Positions 27,926 through 37,479 are shown, counted from the first letter of the stretch. The stretch: 64,000 nucleotides of DNA from JACKIC01 sp964392305 (GCA_964392305.1 CAYMPV010000021.1:37267-101266), one strand, 5' to 3'. The notes: a model not told the origin generated them from the sequence alone. Numbers and translations: made by a program.

Positions 27926-30900
27926 CCGCGGCGCTGCATTCCGAAACGCCCGAACACGACCCCTTTCGTTTCGGTGCGATCACGCAGGTGGTTCCGACCA
28001 CGGATGCACAACAGGAAGTGCTCGCCGCGGCGGCGCTCGGTGACCTCGCCAACTGCGCCTACAACGAGGCCATCGCGATCCGCTTGACCGGCCCGCTCGA
28101 CGCGGCCGTCGTCGAGCGAGGGCTGACGGCCCTGGTCGCCCGGCACGACGCCTTGCGCGCATCGTTCACGCCGCAGCTCGACGCCCTGTGCATTCGCGCC
28201 GAGGTGGCGGTGTCGATGCCCCGGGTCGATCTGACCACGCTCGATGCGGATGCGCGTGAGCGAGCCGTGCAGAGCGCGCGGCACGATCTCGTCGCGACCC
28301 CCTTCGCCCTCGTGCAGGGCCCGCTGTTCCGCGCCACCTGGTTGCAGCTCGGTGCGGAGTCGGCGGAGTTGTTGCTGGTGGCGCACCACGCCGTCTGTGA
28401 CGGGTGGTCGTATCACGTGCTGCTGCGCGAACTCGAGCAGTTGTGCGGAGCGTCTGCCGACGGTTCGCTGGCCGACGGTGAGTTGGCCGACGGTGAGTTG
28501 GCGCCCGCACCGTCGTTCGCGGCGTTCGCGTCCGAACGTGCCGCCGACAGTTCCCGTGCGCACGGCGGTTACTGGTTGCGTAAGTTCGCCACCACGCCGC
28601 CGCCGCTCGATCTGCCGCTGGATCGACCGAGGGGGGCGCAGCGCACCTTCGCGGCCGAACGCGTCGAGCGGCGCCTCTCGTCGCAGGTGCGGCTGCAGGA
28701 GCTCGCGAGCAGCTTGCGCGTCAGTCCGGTGACGGTCGTGATCGCCGGCGTGGCGGCGCTGCTGCATCGTCTCACCGACAACGAGGACCTCGTGTTGGGC
28801 CTGCCGGTCGCGCGCCAGGCGCTCGAAGATCGCCGCGATCTGATCGGGCATTGCGTGCAGCTGTTGCCGGTGCGGCTGGCCGTCGATGGATCGACGCGCT
28901 TCGACGCCTTGGTGGCCGCGGCGCAGCAGGAAGTGCTCGACGCGACCGAGCACTACGACTTCACCTTCGGCAGCCTGGTGCAGGCGCTGCGTCGCTCCGG
29001 CGACGCCGGGCGCGTGCCGTTGATCCCGGTGTTGGTCAACATCGATCAGACGGCGCCGGAGCTGCGCATCGGCGCGGCGCGCGGCGTGGTGACGACGGTG
29101 CCGCGGATCGCCGAAGGCTTCGAGGTGTTCTTGAACGTCGTGCCGCAGGCGGATGGCTTCCTGCTCGAAGCGACGTTCTCGTCCGATCTGTTCGACGCAG
29201 CGAGCGTGGCGGTGTGGCTCGCGGCGCTCGAGCAGTTGCTGATCGGTGCCGCCTTCGCGCCGCAAGCCGAGATCGGTGGCCTGCCGCTGCTGGGTTCGGA
29301 AGGGGGCGCCCACGGTTCCGTTGGGCCGGCGATGCCGCTGGTGTTCGAACACTGGCTCGACGCGTTCGCGACGGTGGTGCGTGACCACCCCGGCGCGGTG
29401 GCGGTTCGCGACGATCGCGGCGCGCTCAGCTACGCCGAACTGCAGCGGAACATCGAGGTGTTGGCCGCCGAACTGCGTAGGCGTGGTGTCGGGCGCGGCG
29501 CCGTGGTCGGTCTTGGGATCGGGCGCTCGCGGTTGCTGGTCGTCGCCATGGCCGCGGTGCATGCGGTCGGCGCGGCCCACCTGCCGCTCGATCCGTCCTT
29601 CCCCGTGGTCAGGCTGCAGCAGTTGCTCGAGGGCGCGCACGCGGCGCTGGTCCTGGTCGATGGCGAAGGCGCCGCGCTCGGTCTGGTCGCCGAGCAGCTG
29701 CACCTGGACAGCGTGTCCACGATGGTTCCCGAAGCAGGCGTCGAGCCGGGGCGGATGACGGCGTCCTCTTCGCCGCGGCGCGGCGACGACGTCGCCTACC
29801 TGATCTACACCTCGGGTTCGACGGGCGTGCCCAAGGGCGTGAAGGTCACCCACCGCTCGTTGGCGAACCTGCTGGCCGGCGTCGCCGTGACTCCCGGCTT
29901 CTCGGCCGCCGACACGCTGTTGGCGGTGACCACGATGTCGTTCGACATCTCGCTGCTCGAGTTGCTGTTGCCGCTCACGGTCGGCGGTTGTGTGGTCGTG
30001 GCGTCGCGCGTCGATGTCGAGGATCCGCAGAAGCTCGCCGCGTCGTTGCGCCGCCAGCGCGCGACGGTGATGCAGGCTACGCCGGCGACGTGGCGCATGC
30101 TCGTCGACGACGGCTGGACCGGCGCCGCCGAACTGGTCGCGTTCTGCGGCGGTGAACGGCTGCCGCCGGAGCTGGCGCGTTGCCTGTTGCCGCGGGTGCG
30201 GGCGCTGTGGAACCTCTACGGGCCGACCGAGACGACGGTCTGGTCGACGGTGGCGCGCGTCGCCGACGCCGACACGGCCGCGAGCATCGGACAGCCGCTG
30301 CAGAACACTTCGGTGTTCGTGCTCGACGGGCGTGGTCAGGCCTTGCCGCGCGGGGTGCCGGGCGAGCTGTGCATCGGCGGCGACGGTGTCGCGGTCGGTT
30401 ACCACGAGCGTCCGCAGCTGACCGCGGAACGGTTCATCGACCACCCGACCTTGGGGCGGCTCTACCGGACCGGCGATCGCGGGCGTGTGCTCCTGGACGG
30501 ATCGTTGGCGTGCCTGGGGCGCATCGATCAGCAGGTCAAGGTGCGTGGTCATCGCATCGAGCTCGGCGAGATCGAAACCGCGTTGCGCGGTTGCGCGGGG
30601 GTGGTCGACGCGGTGGTCACCGTACAGGGTGCCGATGCTGCGGCTGCGCGCCTGGTCGCGTTCGTGGTCACGAGCGCGGGTGCCGCGCCCGACGGCTGGC
30701 GCGAGCAGTTGCAGCGCACCTTGCCGGGTTACATGGTGCCGCACCAGTTGGCGGTGTTGGCGGCGTTGCCGCGTTTGCCGAACGGCAAACTCGATCGGCG
30801 CTCGTTGCCGGTGCTGGCGGCGACCCCTGCCGACGGCGCGGCGTTCGTCGAGCCCGCGACCCCCGAAGAGCGGCTGGTGGCTACGGAGATGGCGGCGGTG

Positions 30901-33537
30901 CTCGGGATCGAGCGTCTGGGCGCGAAGGACGACTTCTTCGCCGCCGGCGGGCACTCGTTGCTCGCCGCCCAACTGGTGGTGCGCCTCAATCGCGCGGCGA
31001 CGAGCGATCTCTCGATGCGTTCGGTGTTCGAGGCGCCGACGCCGCGATCGCTCGCCGCCCGACTCAGCGCCGCATCAGGAGATCGCCTGCCGCGGGTCAC
31101 GCGGCGCGCGCGCCGCGACATCGCTCCGACCACGCTGGTGCAAGAGCGCATGTGGCACATCGAGCAGATGGGCACTGGCCACAACGGCTACAACCTGCCC
31201 TCCGCACATCGACTGCGCGGCAGCTTGGACGAGGCCGCGCTGCTGGCCGCCGTGCAGGAGATCGTGAACCGGCAAGCCGCCCTGCGCACGACCTTCGAGC
31301 GCCGCGACGGCGCGGTCTGGCAGATCGTGCACGAGCACCTGCAGGTGCAGTGGCCGCCGGTCGTGGACCTGTCGTCGCTGTCGCCGTCGCGGCGGGAGGA
31401 ACGGCTCGCGGCACGTCTCGACGAGCTGGCAGCGGTGTCGTTCGATCTGGGGCGGCTGCCGTTGTTCGTGGTGCAGTTGATCCGCCTCGCGGCCGACGAA
31501 CACGTGCTGTTCTTCATGCCGCACCACGGCGTCTGGGACGGCTGGTCGTTCGACCTGTTCTACCAGGAGATGGACGCGCTCTACGCCGCGTTCGTCGCCG
31601 GGCGTTCGTCGCCGCTGCCCGAACTGGCCATCGACATGGGGGACATCGCGCAGTGGCAGCGCGATCGTGCGGCTTCGGCGGCGGTGCAGCAGCGCGTGCG
31701 CATCGTGCGGGAACGGCTGCTCACCTTCGGCACGGTACTGCCCCTGCCCGTGGATCACCCGCGCCGGCCCGGCATGTCGGGCCGCGGCGCGTGTGAGTGG
31801 CTGAATCTCACGGCGGAAGTCACCCAGGCGCTGCACCGGTTCGCCGGCGCGCGCGGTCTGACGTTGTTCCATGTGTCGCTCGCGATCTATGCCGTGCTGC
31901 TGCACGAGTACTCGCGGCAATCGCGGGTGTTGTTGGCGTCGCCGGTGCGCGGCCGCAGTACACCCGAGCAGGAACCGGTGATGGGGTGCTGCAATTCGCT
32001 GGTGCCGGTGCCGCTCGACGTCGGCGCGTCGGCGTGTTTCGAGAACCTGGCTCGCGGCGTGCGCGCGACGGTGCTCGAGGGCCTCGCCACGGCTGATGTA
32101 ACTCTCGAGCAGATCGGCCGCGAGGGTGTGCGTGCCGGCTCGGTCCTCTACCAGGCGCTGTTCTCGTTCCAGGACGCGCGCGGCCGTCGCCGCCATTGGG
32201 GGGATCTGCAGCACGAGATGATCCCGCTGTTCCAGCGCGGCGCGACCGAGGATCTCGGCTTGTGGTTCGTCGAGCGCGAACAGGGACTCAGCGGCGTGCT
32301 CACCTACAACGCCGACGCGCTCGATGGCGCGACCGCGCGGCGACTTGCCGTCCGCTTCACGGAACTCGCGTCGATCCTGGTCGCCGCGCCGCTGGCGTCG
32401 TTCGGCGAACTGCCCGGCAAGGTCGAAGCCGCAGTGACACCGCCAGCGATGCCGACGCAGACCGAGGAGGTGGCCGCAACCGACGCCGTGGCGAACGCTG
32501 CCGCGGCGGGGGCGAAAGGAACGACAGCGGCGCCGCAGCAGATCAGTGACTTCGAGTTGATCCTGATGCGCATCTGGCGCGAGATCCTCGGCGTCGCGGA
32601 GGTCGGCCTGCACGACGACTTCTTCGAACTCGGCGGCAACTCGCTGACGGCGATCCGCTGTGTCGATCGCTTCGAGGCCCAGACCGGCGTGACGATCGAT
32701 CTCGGTGAGGTGTTCCGTTCGCCGACAGTGGCGCAGTTGGCAGCGTCGCTGCAGTCGCGCTCGGCGCGTTCGGGGCCGATGTTGATCCCACTGCAGGAGC
32801 TCGGTGACGGGCCGCCGCTGTTCTGTCTGCTCGGCATCCAGATCTATCGCCACCTGGCCAAGGGTCTGGGGACCAGCCAGCCGGTCTACGGCGTCTACGT
32901 GCCCGAGGAACAGGCCATGGTCGAAGGCCTGCCCGGCGAACGCACGGCGTCGGTGTCGATCGAGCGCCTCGCCGAAGCCTACGCCCAGGTGATCCACAGC
33001 AGTCACCGAGACGGACCGTGCCGCCTGGCGGGGTTGTCGTTCGGCGGTGTGGTCGCGCTCGAGGTTGCGCATCGTCTTGCCGCAGTCGGTGTCGAAGTCG
33101 ATCGTGTGGTGCTGCTCGACACGATCCTGCCCGGGAGTTATCTGCGCCGCTGGTGGCACGTGCCGGTGCGCACCTGGCTGCGGTCGATACATGGCGCGGT
33201 GCGCCACGTCGTCGGCTGGGTCGGCAGCCGGAACGGGCGTGACGCAGCGGATTCCAGTCCGCGCCACGACCAGGCGTTCCGCCATGTGCGGGCCGCGATG
33301 CAGCGGGAGATGCTCCGGTGGCAGGTGAAGTTCTCGCCACCTTCCTGTCCGGTGTTGCTGCTGCGCGCCCGCGACAACTGGTGGGGGCGCGGTTACGTCG
33401 CCCTGCCCGACTACGGTTGGGGCGGCTTGATCGGACCTTCGCTGCAGGTGCAGACGATTCCCGGAGATCACCTCGGCATCCTGCTGACCCCCGAGATCGG
33501 CGACCTGGCCGGGATCGTGCACGCCTTCCTCGCGTAG
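27922..33537 (+). CDS. NRPS C-A-PCP-C-PCP-TE, terminal module lacking an A domain
   Basis: A 1871-residue protein. C1 (about 30-440) has HH156AVCDGW. The A domain (about 460-960) has YTSGSTGVPKG, MSFDISLLE, NLYGPTETTVW, YRTGDRG and GRIDQQVKVRGHRIELGEIE. PCP1 has GGHS1012L. C2 (about 1070-1500) has HH1202GVWDGW. PCP2 has GGNS1574L. The thioesterase (about 1630-1871) has GLS1706FGG and H1850 in GDHLG. By hand alignment the A-domain code reads D-I-L-Q-F-G-L-V-W-K, 8 of 10 identical to the glycine code DILQLGLIWK. Between C2 and PCP2 there is only an Ala/Thr-rich linker of about 70 residues, so the last module has no A domain of its own. The GTG start overlaps the PKS stop by 4 bp. Confidence 0.93.
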   Translation: MTAALHSETPEHDPFRFGAITQVVPTTDAQQEVLAAAALGDLANCAYNEAIAIRLTGPLDAAVVERGLTALVARHDALRASFTPQLDALCIRAEVAVSMPRVDLTTLDADARERAVQSARHDLVATPFALVQGPLFRATWLQLGAESAELLLVAHHAVCDGWSYHVLLRELEQLCGASADGSLADGELADGELAPAPSFAAFASERAADSSRAHGGYWLRKFATTPPPLDLPLDRPRGAQRTFAAERVERRLSSQVRLQELASSLRVSPVTVVIAGVAALLHRLTDNEDLVLGLPVARQALEDRRDLIGHCVQLLPVRLAVDGSTRFDALVAAAQQEVLDATEHYDFTFGSLVQALRRSGDAGRVPLIPVLVNIDQTAPELRIGAARGVVTTVPRIAEGFEVFLNVVPQADGFLLEATFSSDLFDAASVAVWLAALEQLLIGAAFAPQAEIGGLPLLGSEGGAHGSVGPAMPLVFEHWLDAFATVVRDHPGAVAVRDDRGALSYAELQRNIEVLAAELRRRGVGRGAVVGLGIGRSRLLVVAMAAVHAVGAAHLPLDPSFPVVRLQQLLEGAHAALVLVDGEGAALGLVAEQLHLDSVSTMVPEAGVEPGRMTASSSPRRGDDVAYLIYTSGSTGVPKGVKVTHRSLANLLAGVAVTPGFSAADTLLAVTTMSFDISLLELLLPLTVGGCVVVASRVDVEDPQKLAASLRRQRATVMQATPATWRMLVDDGWTGAAELVAFCGGERLPPELARCLLPRVRALWNLYGPTETTVWSTVARVADADTAASIGQPLQNTSVFVLDGRGQALPRGVPGELCIGGDGVAVGYHERPQLTAERFIDHPTLGRLYRTGDRGRVLLDGSLACLGRIDQQVKVRGHRIELGEIETALRGCAGVVDAVVTVQGADAAAARLVAFVVTSAGAAPDGWREQLQRTLPGYMVPHQLAVLAALPRLPNGKLDRRSLPVLAATPADGAAFVEPATPEERLVATEMAAVLGIERLGAKDDFFAAGGHSLLAAQLVVRLNRAATSDLSMRSVFEAPTPRSLAARLSAASGDRLPRVTRRARRDIAPTTLVQERMWHIEQMGTGHNGYNLPSAHRLRGSLDEAALLAAVQEIVNRQAALRTTFERRDGAVWQIVHEHLQVQWPPVVDLSSLSPSRREERLAARLDELAAVSFDLGRLPLFVVQLIRLAADEHVLFFMPHHGVWDGWSFDLFYQEMDALYAAFVAGRSSPLPELAIDMGDIAQWQRDRAASAAVQQRVRIVRERLLTFGTVLPLPVDHPRRPGMSGRGACEWLNLTAEVTQALHRFAGARGLTLFHVSLAIYAVLLHEYSRQSRVLLASPVRGRSTPEQEPVMGCCNSLVPVPLDVGASACFENLARGVRATVLEGLATADVTLEQIGREGVRAGSVLYQALFSFQDARGRRRHWGDLQHEMIPLFQRGATEDLGLWFVEREQGLSGVLTYNADALDGATARRLAVRFTELASILVAAPLASFGELPGKVEAAVTPPAMPTQTEEVAATDAVANAAAAGAKGTTAAPQQISDFELILMRIWREILGVAEVGLHDDFFELGGNSLTAIRCVDRFEAQTGVTIDLGEVFRSPTVAQLAASLQSRSARSGPMLIPLQELGDGPPLFCLLGIQIYRHLAKGLGTSQPVYGVYVPEEQAMVEGLPGERTASVSIERLAEAYAQVIHSSHRDGPCRLAGLSFGGVVALEVAHRLAAVGVEVDRVVLLDTILPGSYLRRWWHVPVRTWLRSIHGAVRHVVGWVGSRNGRDAADSSPRHDQAFRHVRAAMQREMLRWQVKFSPPSCPVLLLRARDNWWGRGYVALPDYGWGGLIGPSLQVQTIPGDHLGILLTPEIGDLAGIVHAFLA
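28456..28500 (+). repeat. 15-nt tandem repeat inside the first condensation domain
   Basis: Three 15-nt units at 28456, 28471 and 28486 (gccgacggttcgctg, then gccgacggtgagttg twice) encode ADGSLADGELADGEL. They form an apparent loop insertion shortly after the HHxxxDG motif. The last two copies are identical at the DNA level, which suggests recent slippage. Confidence 0.85.
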
Positions 33538-33717
33538 TCATCCTCGCGGTGTGGCCGCATCGGATCGGAGGAAGCGACGCGGCGGCGGCCGACGGCGTGA
33601 CCGGGCAACCCGTTGCTCTCGACCGCACACCGTCGCCCGAGGGGGGCGGTTCTCCTGATCGATCGACGCGCCTACCATGCTCAGCCCCTCGCCCGCTCGC
33701 CAGCCACAGGCTCAGTC

Positions 33718-35541
33718 ATGCATCGTCTCCTGCTCGCCGTTTCTCTCACCGGAGTCTGCTTCGCCCAGGCACCGACAGTGATCTCGACCTCGCCTGCCGC
33801 ATTCGGGACGGCCGGACCGTTCGATCCGATCGAGGTGCAGTTCGCCGCGCCGATCGATCCGCTGACGGTGACGGCCCACAGCTTCGCGGTGTTCGGGCGC
33901 TGGACCGGAGTCGTGCCCGGCATGTTCAGCTTCGATGCCGCCAATACGCGGATCACGTTCCAGCCGACGCGGCCGCTGTTCGTCGGCGACGCCGTGCACG
34001 TCGACCTCGCGGCCTCGATTGCAGCGCCCAGCGGACCGGGTTTGGCCGGCGGTCACCACTTCGAATTCGTCGTGCGCACCGGGCCGGGCAGCGGCGTGTT
34101 CCAGTCGACCCAGACGATCTCGTTCCGGTTGCCCAACGAAGGCCAGATCTCGACCTACGGCATCCACGCCGGTGACGTCGATCGCGACGGCGCTCCCGAC
34201 ATCACCGCGATCAACGAGTACTCACACGACTTGCGCACCTTCCGCAGCGACGGCTGCGCGACCTTCGGGCCGATGACGCAGGTGGCCGACGGCGCGAACT
34301 GGCCGAGTCCGCACGAGAGCGCCGACTTCAACCGCGATGGTTGGATGGACCTGGTCACCGGCGACTACATCTTCGGCAACGTCTCGGTGTTCCTGAACGA
34401 CGGCAGCGGCAACTACACCGCGCCGATCAGCCTGGTGGGAGGCAACTACGTGCGCAGCGTCGGCGCCGGCGATCTGAACGGTGACGGGTATCCAGACGTC
34501 GTGGCGGGCAACGGTGGCACGACCCTGGTCTGGCTCAACAACGGCGCAGGCGGGTTCTTGCCGGCGGCGTTCTATTCGGGTCCCAACGGCAGCGCCGAAC
34601 TCAACCTCGTCGACGCCGACGAAGATGGCCACCTCGACATCGTGTCGTGCAACCTCGTGCCCGGACAGACCTGGGTGATGCTCGGCAACGGCGATGGCAC
34701 GTTCACGGGCAATGCGACCCTGACGTCGATCGGCGGTGCGCCGTTCGCCAGCGCCGCTGGCGACCTCAACGGTGACGGCCACGTCGACATGGCCTACTGC
34801 TGTCACAATCCGGATTCGTTCCGGTGGATGCTCGGCGATGGTCTCGGCGGCTTCACGTTGGGTGGATCGTTGGCGGCGGGCGGCGGGCCGACCTCGGTGC
34901 ACCTCGGCGATCTCGAAGGCGATGGCGACCTCGACGCGGTGATCTCGCACTACTACAGCGGCGATTGCTTCGTCTACCTCAACAACGGCCAGGCGGTGTT
35001 CGCGGCACCCTTCGTGTTGTCCGCCGTGTCTGCCGCGGCCTGCACCACGCTCGCCGACTTCGACCGCGACGGCGACCTCGACATCATGGTGGCCGACGAG
35101 ATCGCCGACGTCGGCATCCTCTACTCGCAGCAGAGCCCGGCCGTGCCCGGCCTGCAGCCGTCCGACTGCGACGCGACGCTGCGTATCGACCAGCGCGCCG
35201 ACGCAGCCGGTTTCGGCGGCCGCGCTGCGGTGCCGGTGCACATCGGCAACCAGATGGCCCTGTCGGTGTCCGGTCCCGCCAACGCGTTGACCCTGTTGGC
35301 GGTCGGGTTCCCGTCGACCGTGAGCGTGCCGTTGGTGCATCTGGGGCTGATGAGCTTCGATCAGAGCCTGCCGCTGGCGATCCTCCAGGTCGCCCTGCTC
35401 GACCCCCGCGGTGAGTTCCATCGGCCCTACTCGCTGCCGACGTGGGTGCCGGCCGGCTTCGGCCTGTGTCTGCAGGCCGGGGTGCTGTCGCCGACCAGGG
35501 AGTTGTTGACCAACCCGATGCAGTTCGTCATGGTGCCGTGA
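33718..35541 (+). CDS. Secreted FG-GAP/VCBS-repeat protein with N-terminal Ig-like (Big_5) domain
   Basis: A 607-residue protein with a short signal peptide (MHRLLLAVSLTGVCFAQ). Residues from about 18 to 120 form a Big_5/SbsA-like Ig domain (VISTSPAAFGTAGPFDPIEV, then RITFQPTRPLFVGDAVHVDL). At least six FG-GAP/VCBS blades follow, with calcium-loop motifs: DVDRDGAPDITAINEYS, FNRDGWMDLVTGDY, DLNGDGYPDVVAGNG, DADEDGHLDIVSCN, DLNGDGHVDMAYCC and DLEGDGDLDAVISHYY. The final 110 residues are a beta-rich tail resembling the shared C-terminal domain of other secreted proteins here. The frame is open further upstream, but the signal peptide fixes the ATG at 33718. The SGNH gene overlaps its stop by 4 bp. 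Confidence 0.83.
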   Translation: MHRLLLAVSLTGVCFAQAPTVISTSPAAFGTAGPFDPIEVQFAAPIDPLTVTAHSFAVFGRWTGVVPGMFSFDAANTRITFQPTRPLFVGDAVHVDLAASIAAPSGPGLAGGHHFEFVVRTGPGSGVFQSTQTISFRLPNEGQISTYGIHAGDVDRDGAPDITAINEYSHDLRTFRSDGCATFGPMTQVADGANWPSPHESADFNRDGWMDLVTGDYIFGNVSVFLNDGSGNYTAPISLVGGNYVRSVGAGDLNGDGYPDVVAGNGGTTLVWLNNGAGGFLPAAFYSGPNGSAELNLVDADEDGHLDIVSCNLVPGQTWVMLGNGDGTFTGNATLTSIGGAPFASAAGDLNGDGHVDMAYCCHNPDSFRWMLGDGLGGFTLGGSLAAGGGPTSVHLGDLEGDGDLDAVISHYYSGDCFVYLNNGQAVFAAPFVLSAVSAAACTTLADFDRDGDLDIMVADEIADVGILYSQQSPAVPGLQPSDCDATLRIDQRADAAGFGGRAAVPVHIGNQMALSVSGPANALTLLAVGFPSTVSVPLVHLGLMSFDQSLPLAILQVALLDPRGEFHRPYSLPTWVPAGFGLCLQAGVLSPTRELLTNPMQFVMVP

Positions 35542-36653
35542 CCGACGACCGCGTGCGTCGTCGGCGCCGACGTGGCGTCTTCGCCGCGCTGATGGTGCTG
35601 TTGCTCATGGTCTGTGTCGGGAGCCTGATGGGCAGCGGCCTGTTCGCCGACTCCTACCGCCAACGCGGCGCCGACGATCGGCGGGTGCCGATCGCCGTGC
35701 TCGGCGACTCGGACAGTCACGGTTATCGCGATGGCCTGGCGTTCCCGCCGGGATCCCCGGCTCGCGGTGGCCGGTATCGGCAAGCCGCGGCGCAGTGGAC
35801 CGAGGTCCTGAGCGAGCTGGCTGGCGATCGCCTGGACCTCGGTGACTTCGGCGTCTGGGGCGGTCGCCGCAGCGTGGTGCGGGTGCTCGAGGCGTTGGGC
35901 TGCCCGCGCCGCGCGCCGCGTAAGCAGGATCATCAGTTCAACTTCGCGTTCAGCGGTGCGTCGAGCGCGACGCTGTCGAGCGGGACCTTGTGCCAGGTGC
36001 CGCGGTTGCTGGCGCTGATGGCCCAGGAGCCGGAACGTTGGCGGCGCGGCGTGGTCGTGATCCGCATCGGCATCGTCGACCTGGGCGGCGAACCGCAGCT
36101 CGAACGCATGGCGACCGACCCGGACGATGCCGCGCTGGTGCGGAGCATCGAGGCATGCGTGGCCGAGATCGCCGCGGCGCGGGAGGCGATCCGCGCGGCC
36201 CATCCGCAGACCAGGGTGGTACTCGTCGGCCTGTTCGACAATGCCGAGGCCCCATCGTTCCTGCAGCGTTGGCGTTCGCGGTCGGCGACCACCAATCGGC
36301 GCGCCGCGCTCGACCGCTTCGACACGGCGCTGCGGGGCCTGGCCGCGGCCGATGCACTCACGGCCTTCTTCGACGATCGCGCCTGGTTCGCGGCGCGGTG
36401 GGGCAGACGCGACGACGATGGTGTGCCCGCGCATCGCGCCGTGGTGCTCGCCGGCTTGCGCGTCGAACACGGTGCGGGCGACGAGCCGACCCATACGGCA
36501 CTGGCCGACGGCCATGCGGGCCTGGTCGTGAACGCGCTCTGGGCGCAGTCGCTGACCAGACTGCTTGCCGACGAACTGAATCTGCCCGTGTCGCCGATCA
36601 CGGACGTCGAGGTCGAGACCTTCGTGCGCGGGCGTTACCCTGCGGCACGCTGA
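35538..36653 (+). CDS. SGNH/GDSL-type hydrolase-like membrane-anchored protein
   Basis: A 371-residue protein. It starts with a strongly basic N-terminus (DDRVRRRRRRG), then a TM helix (VFAALMVLLLMVCVGSLM). The extracytoplasmic part opens with VPIAVLGDSDSHGYRD, which matches SGNH block I (GDS), and continues with NFAFSGASSATLS and VVIRIGIVDLGG, the latter perhaps block III (G-x-N-D is not intact). A C-terminal DGHAGLVVNALW could hold the Asp-x-x-His block V. Esterase or lipase-type activity is plausible but one block is weak. The GTG at 35538 overlaps the preceding stop (GTGA). The methyltransferase gene follows after 4 bp. Confidence 0.75.
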   Translation: MTDDRVRRRRRRGVFAALMVLLLMVCVGSLMGSGLFADSYRQRGADDRRVPIAVLGDSDSHGYRDGLAFPPGSPARGGRYRQAAAQWTEVLSELAGDRLDLGDFGVWGGRRSVVRVLEALGCPRRAPRKQDHQFNFAFSGASSATLSSGTLCQVPRLLALMAQEPERWRRGVVVIRIGIVDLGGEPQLERMATDPDDAALVRSIEACVAEIAAAREAIRAAHPQTRVVLVGLFDNAEAPSFLQRWRSRSATTNRRAALDRFDTALRGLAAADALTAFFDDRAWFAARWGRRDDDGVPAHRAVVLAGLRVEHGAGDEPTHTALADGHAGLVVNALWAQSLTRLLADELNLPVSPITDVEVETFVRGRYPAAR

Positions 36654-36657
36654 ACGC

Positions 36658-37479
36658 ATGGCCTTCGACAAAGCACATCGTCTGATCGACCGTGTCGCCG
36701 ACCTGCCGGGCATTCGCGGCTGGCGCCGGCGCCGGCACGAGCAGCGCTTCCGCGAGCGACTGGGCCACGCCTTCAGCGGCGTCTACCCGACGTTCGCCGC
36801 CGCCGCGGCGGCCGTGCCCGAAGGGCTGCCCGGTGACTACGACAACGAGGCCGCTGCGGGCATGTACGTCGATCGGCTACAGGTCGACGACCACGACCGG
36901 CCGGCCCTGTTCTGGCTGCTCGAGGCGCTCGCCGCCGGTGCGCGGCGCATCTGTGATCTCGGCGGCAGCACCGGCATCAAGTACTACGCGTTCACGCCGC
37001 TGCTCACGCCGTTCCTCGCACCTGGCTCGGCCGTGAACTGGCATGTGATCGAGGTGCCGGCGGCGGCCGAACTCGGCGCCAGGATCGCGGCGCAGCGCGG
37101 GGTCGGCCAGCAGTTGACGTTCGGCAGCGAGGTGGCGGCGGCGTCGGGATGTGACGTGCTGTTCGTGTCCGGCGCGTTGCAGTACCTGCCGCAGTCGCTC
37201 GGCCAGATCCTCGGTGCGTTGGCGGACAAGCCGCGGCGGGTGCTGATCAACACCACGCCGATCCACGCCAGTCGCTCCTACTTCACGCTCAACAACATCG
37301 GCACCGCGTGTTGCCCTTACCGCGTCACTGCGCGCGACGAGTTCGTCGAGGAGGTCCGGTCACAGGGCTACTTGTTGCGTGACCATTGGCAGAACCTCGG
37401 CAAACGCCTGGATCTGCCGTTCGAGGCCGGACTCACGATCGAACACTACTCGGGCTTCTGCTTCGATCGGCAGGGCTGA
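36658..37479 (+). CDS. TIGR04325-family putative methyltransferase
   Basis: A 273-residue protein. The SAM-binding fold is visible as RRICDLGGSTGIKYYAFTPLL (motif I, D-x-G-G-x-x-G), WHVIEVPAAAELGARIA (acidic residue after strand 2) and CDVLFVSGALQYL (strand 4). The ending VLINTTPIHASRSYFTLNNI and RDEFVEEVRSQGY matches the LIC12133/TIGR04325 methyltransferase family, often found in polysaccharide or surface-glycan loci. It follows the SGNH gene by 4 bp, so the two are surely co-transcribed. Substrate unknown; glycan or small-molecule methylation is possible. Confidence 0.83.
   Translation: MAFDKAHRLIDRVADLPGIRGWRRRRHEQRFRERLGHAFSGVYPTFAAAAAAVPEGLPGDYDNEAAAGMYVDRLQVDDHDRPALFWLLEALAAGARRICDLGGSTGIKYYAFTPLLTPFLAPGSAVNWHVIEVPAAAELGARIAAQRGVGQQLTFGSEVAAASGCDVLFVSGALQYLPQSLGQILGALADKPRRVLINTTPIHASRSYFTLNNIGTACCPYRVTARDEFVEEVRSQGYLLRDHWQNLGKRLDLPFEAGLTIEHYSGFCFDRQG

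Noticed and set aside
27640..30972. Minus-strand frame of 1110 codons across the PKS/NRPS genes
   Set aside because: It is antisense to the intact NRPS core motifs and has shadow-like Arg/His/Gln composition.
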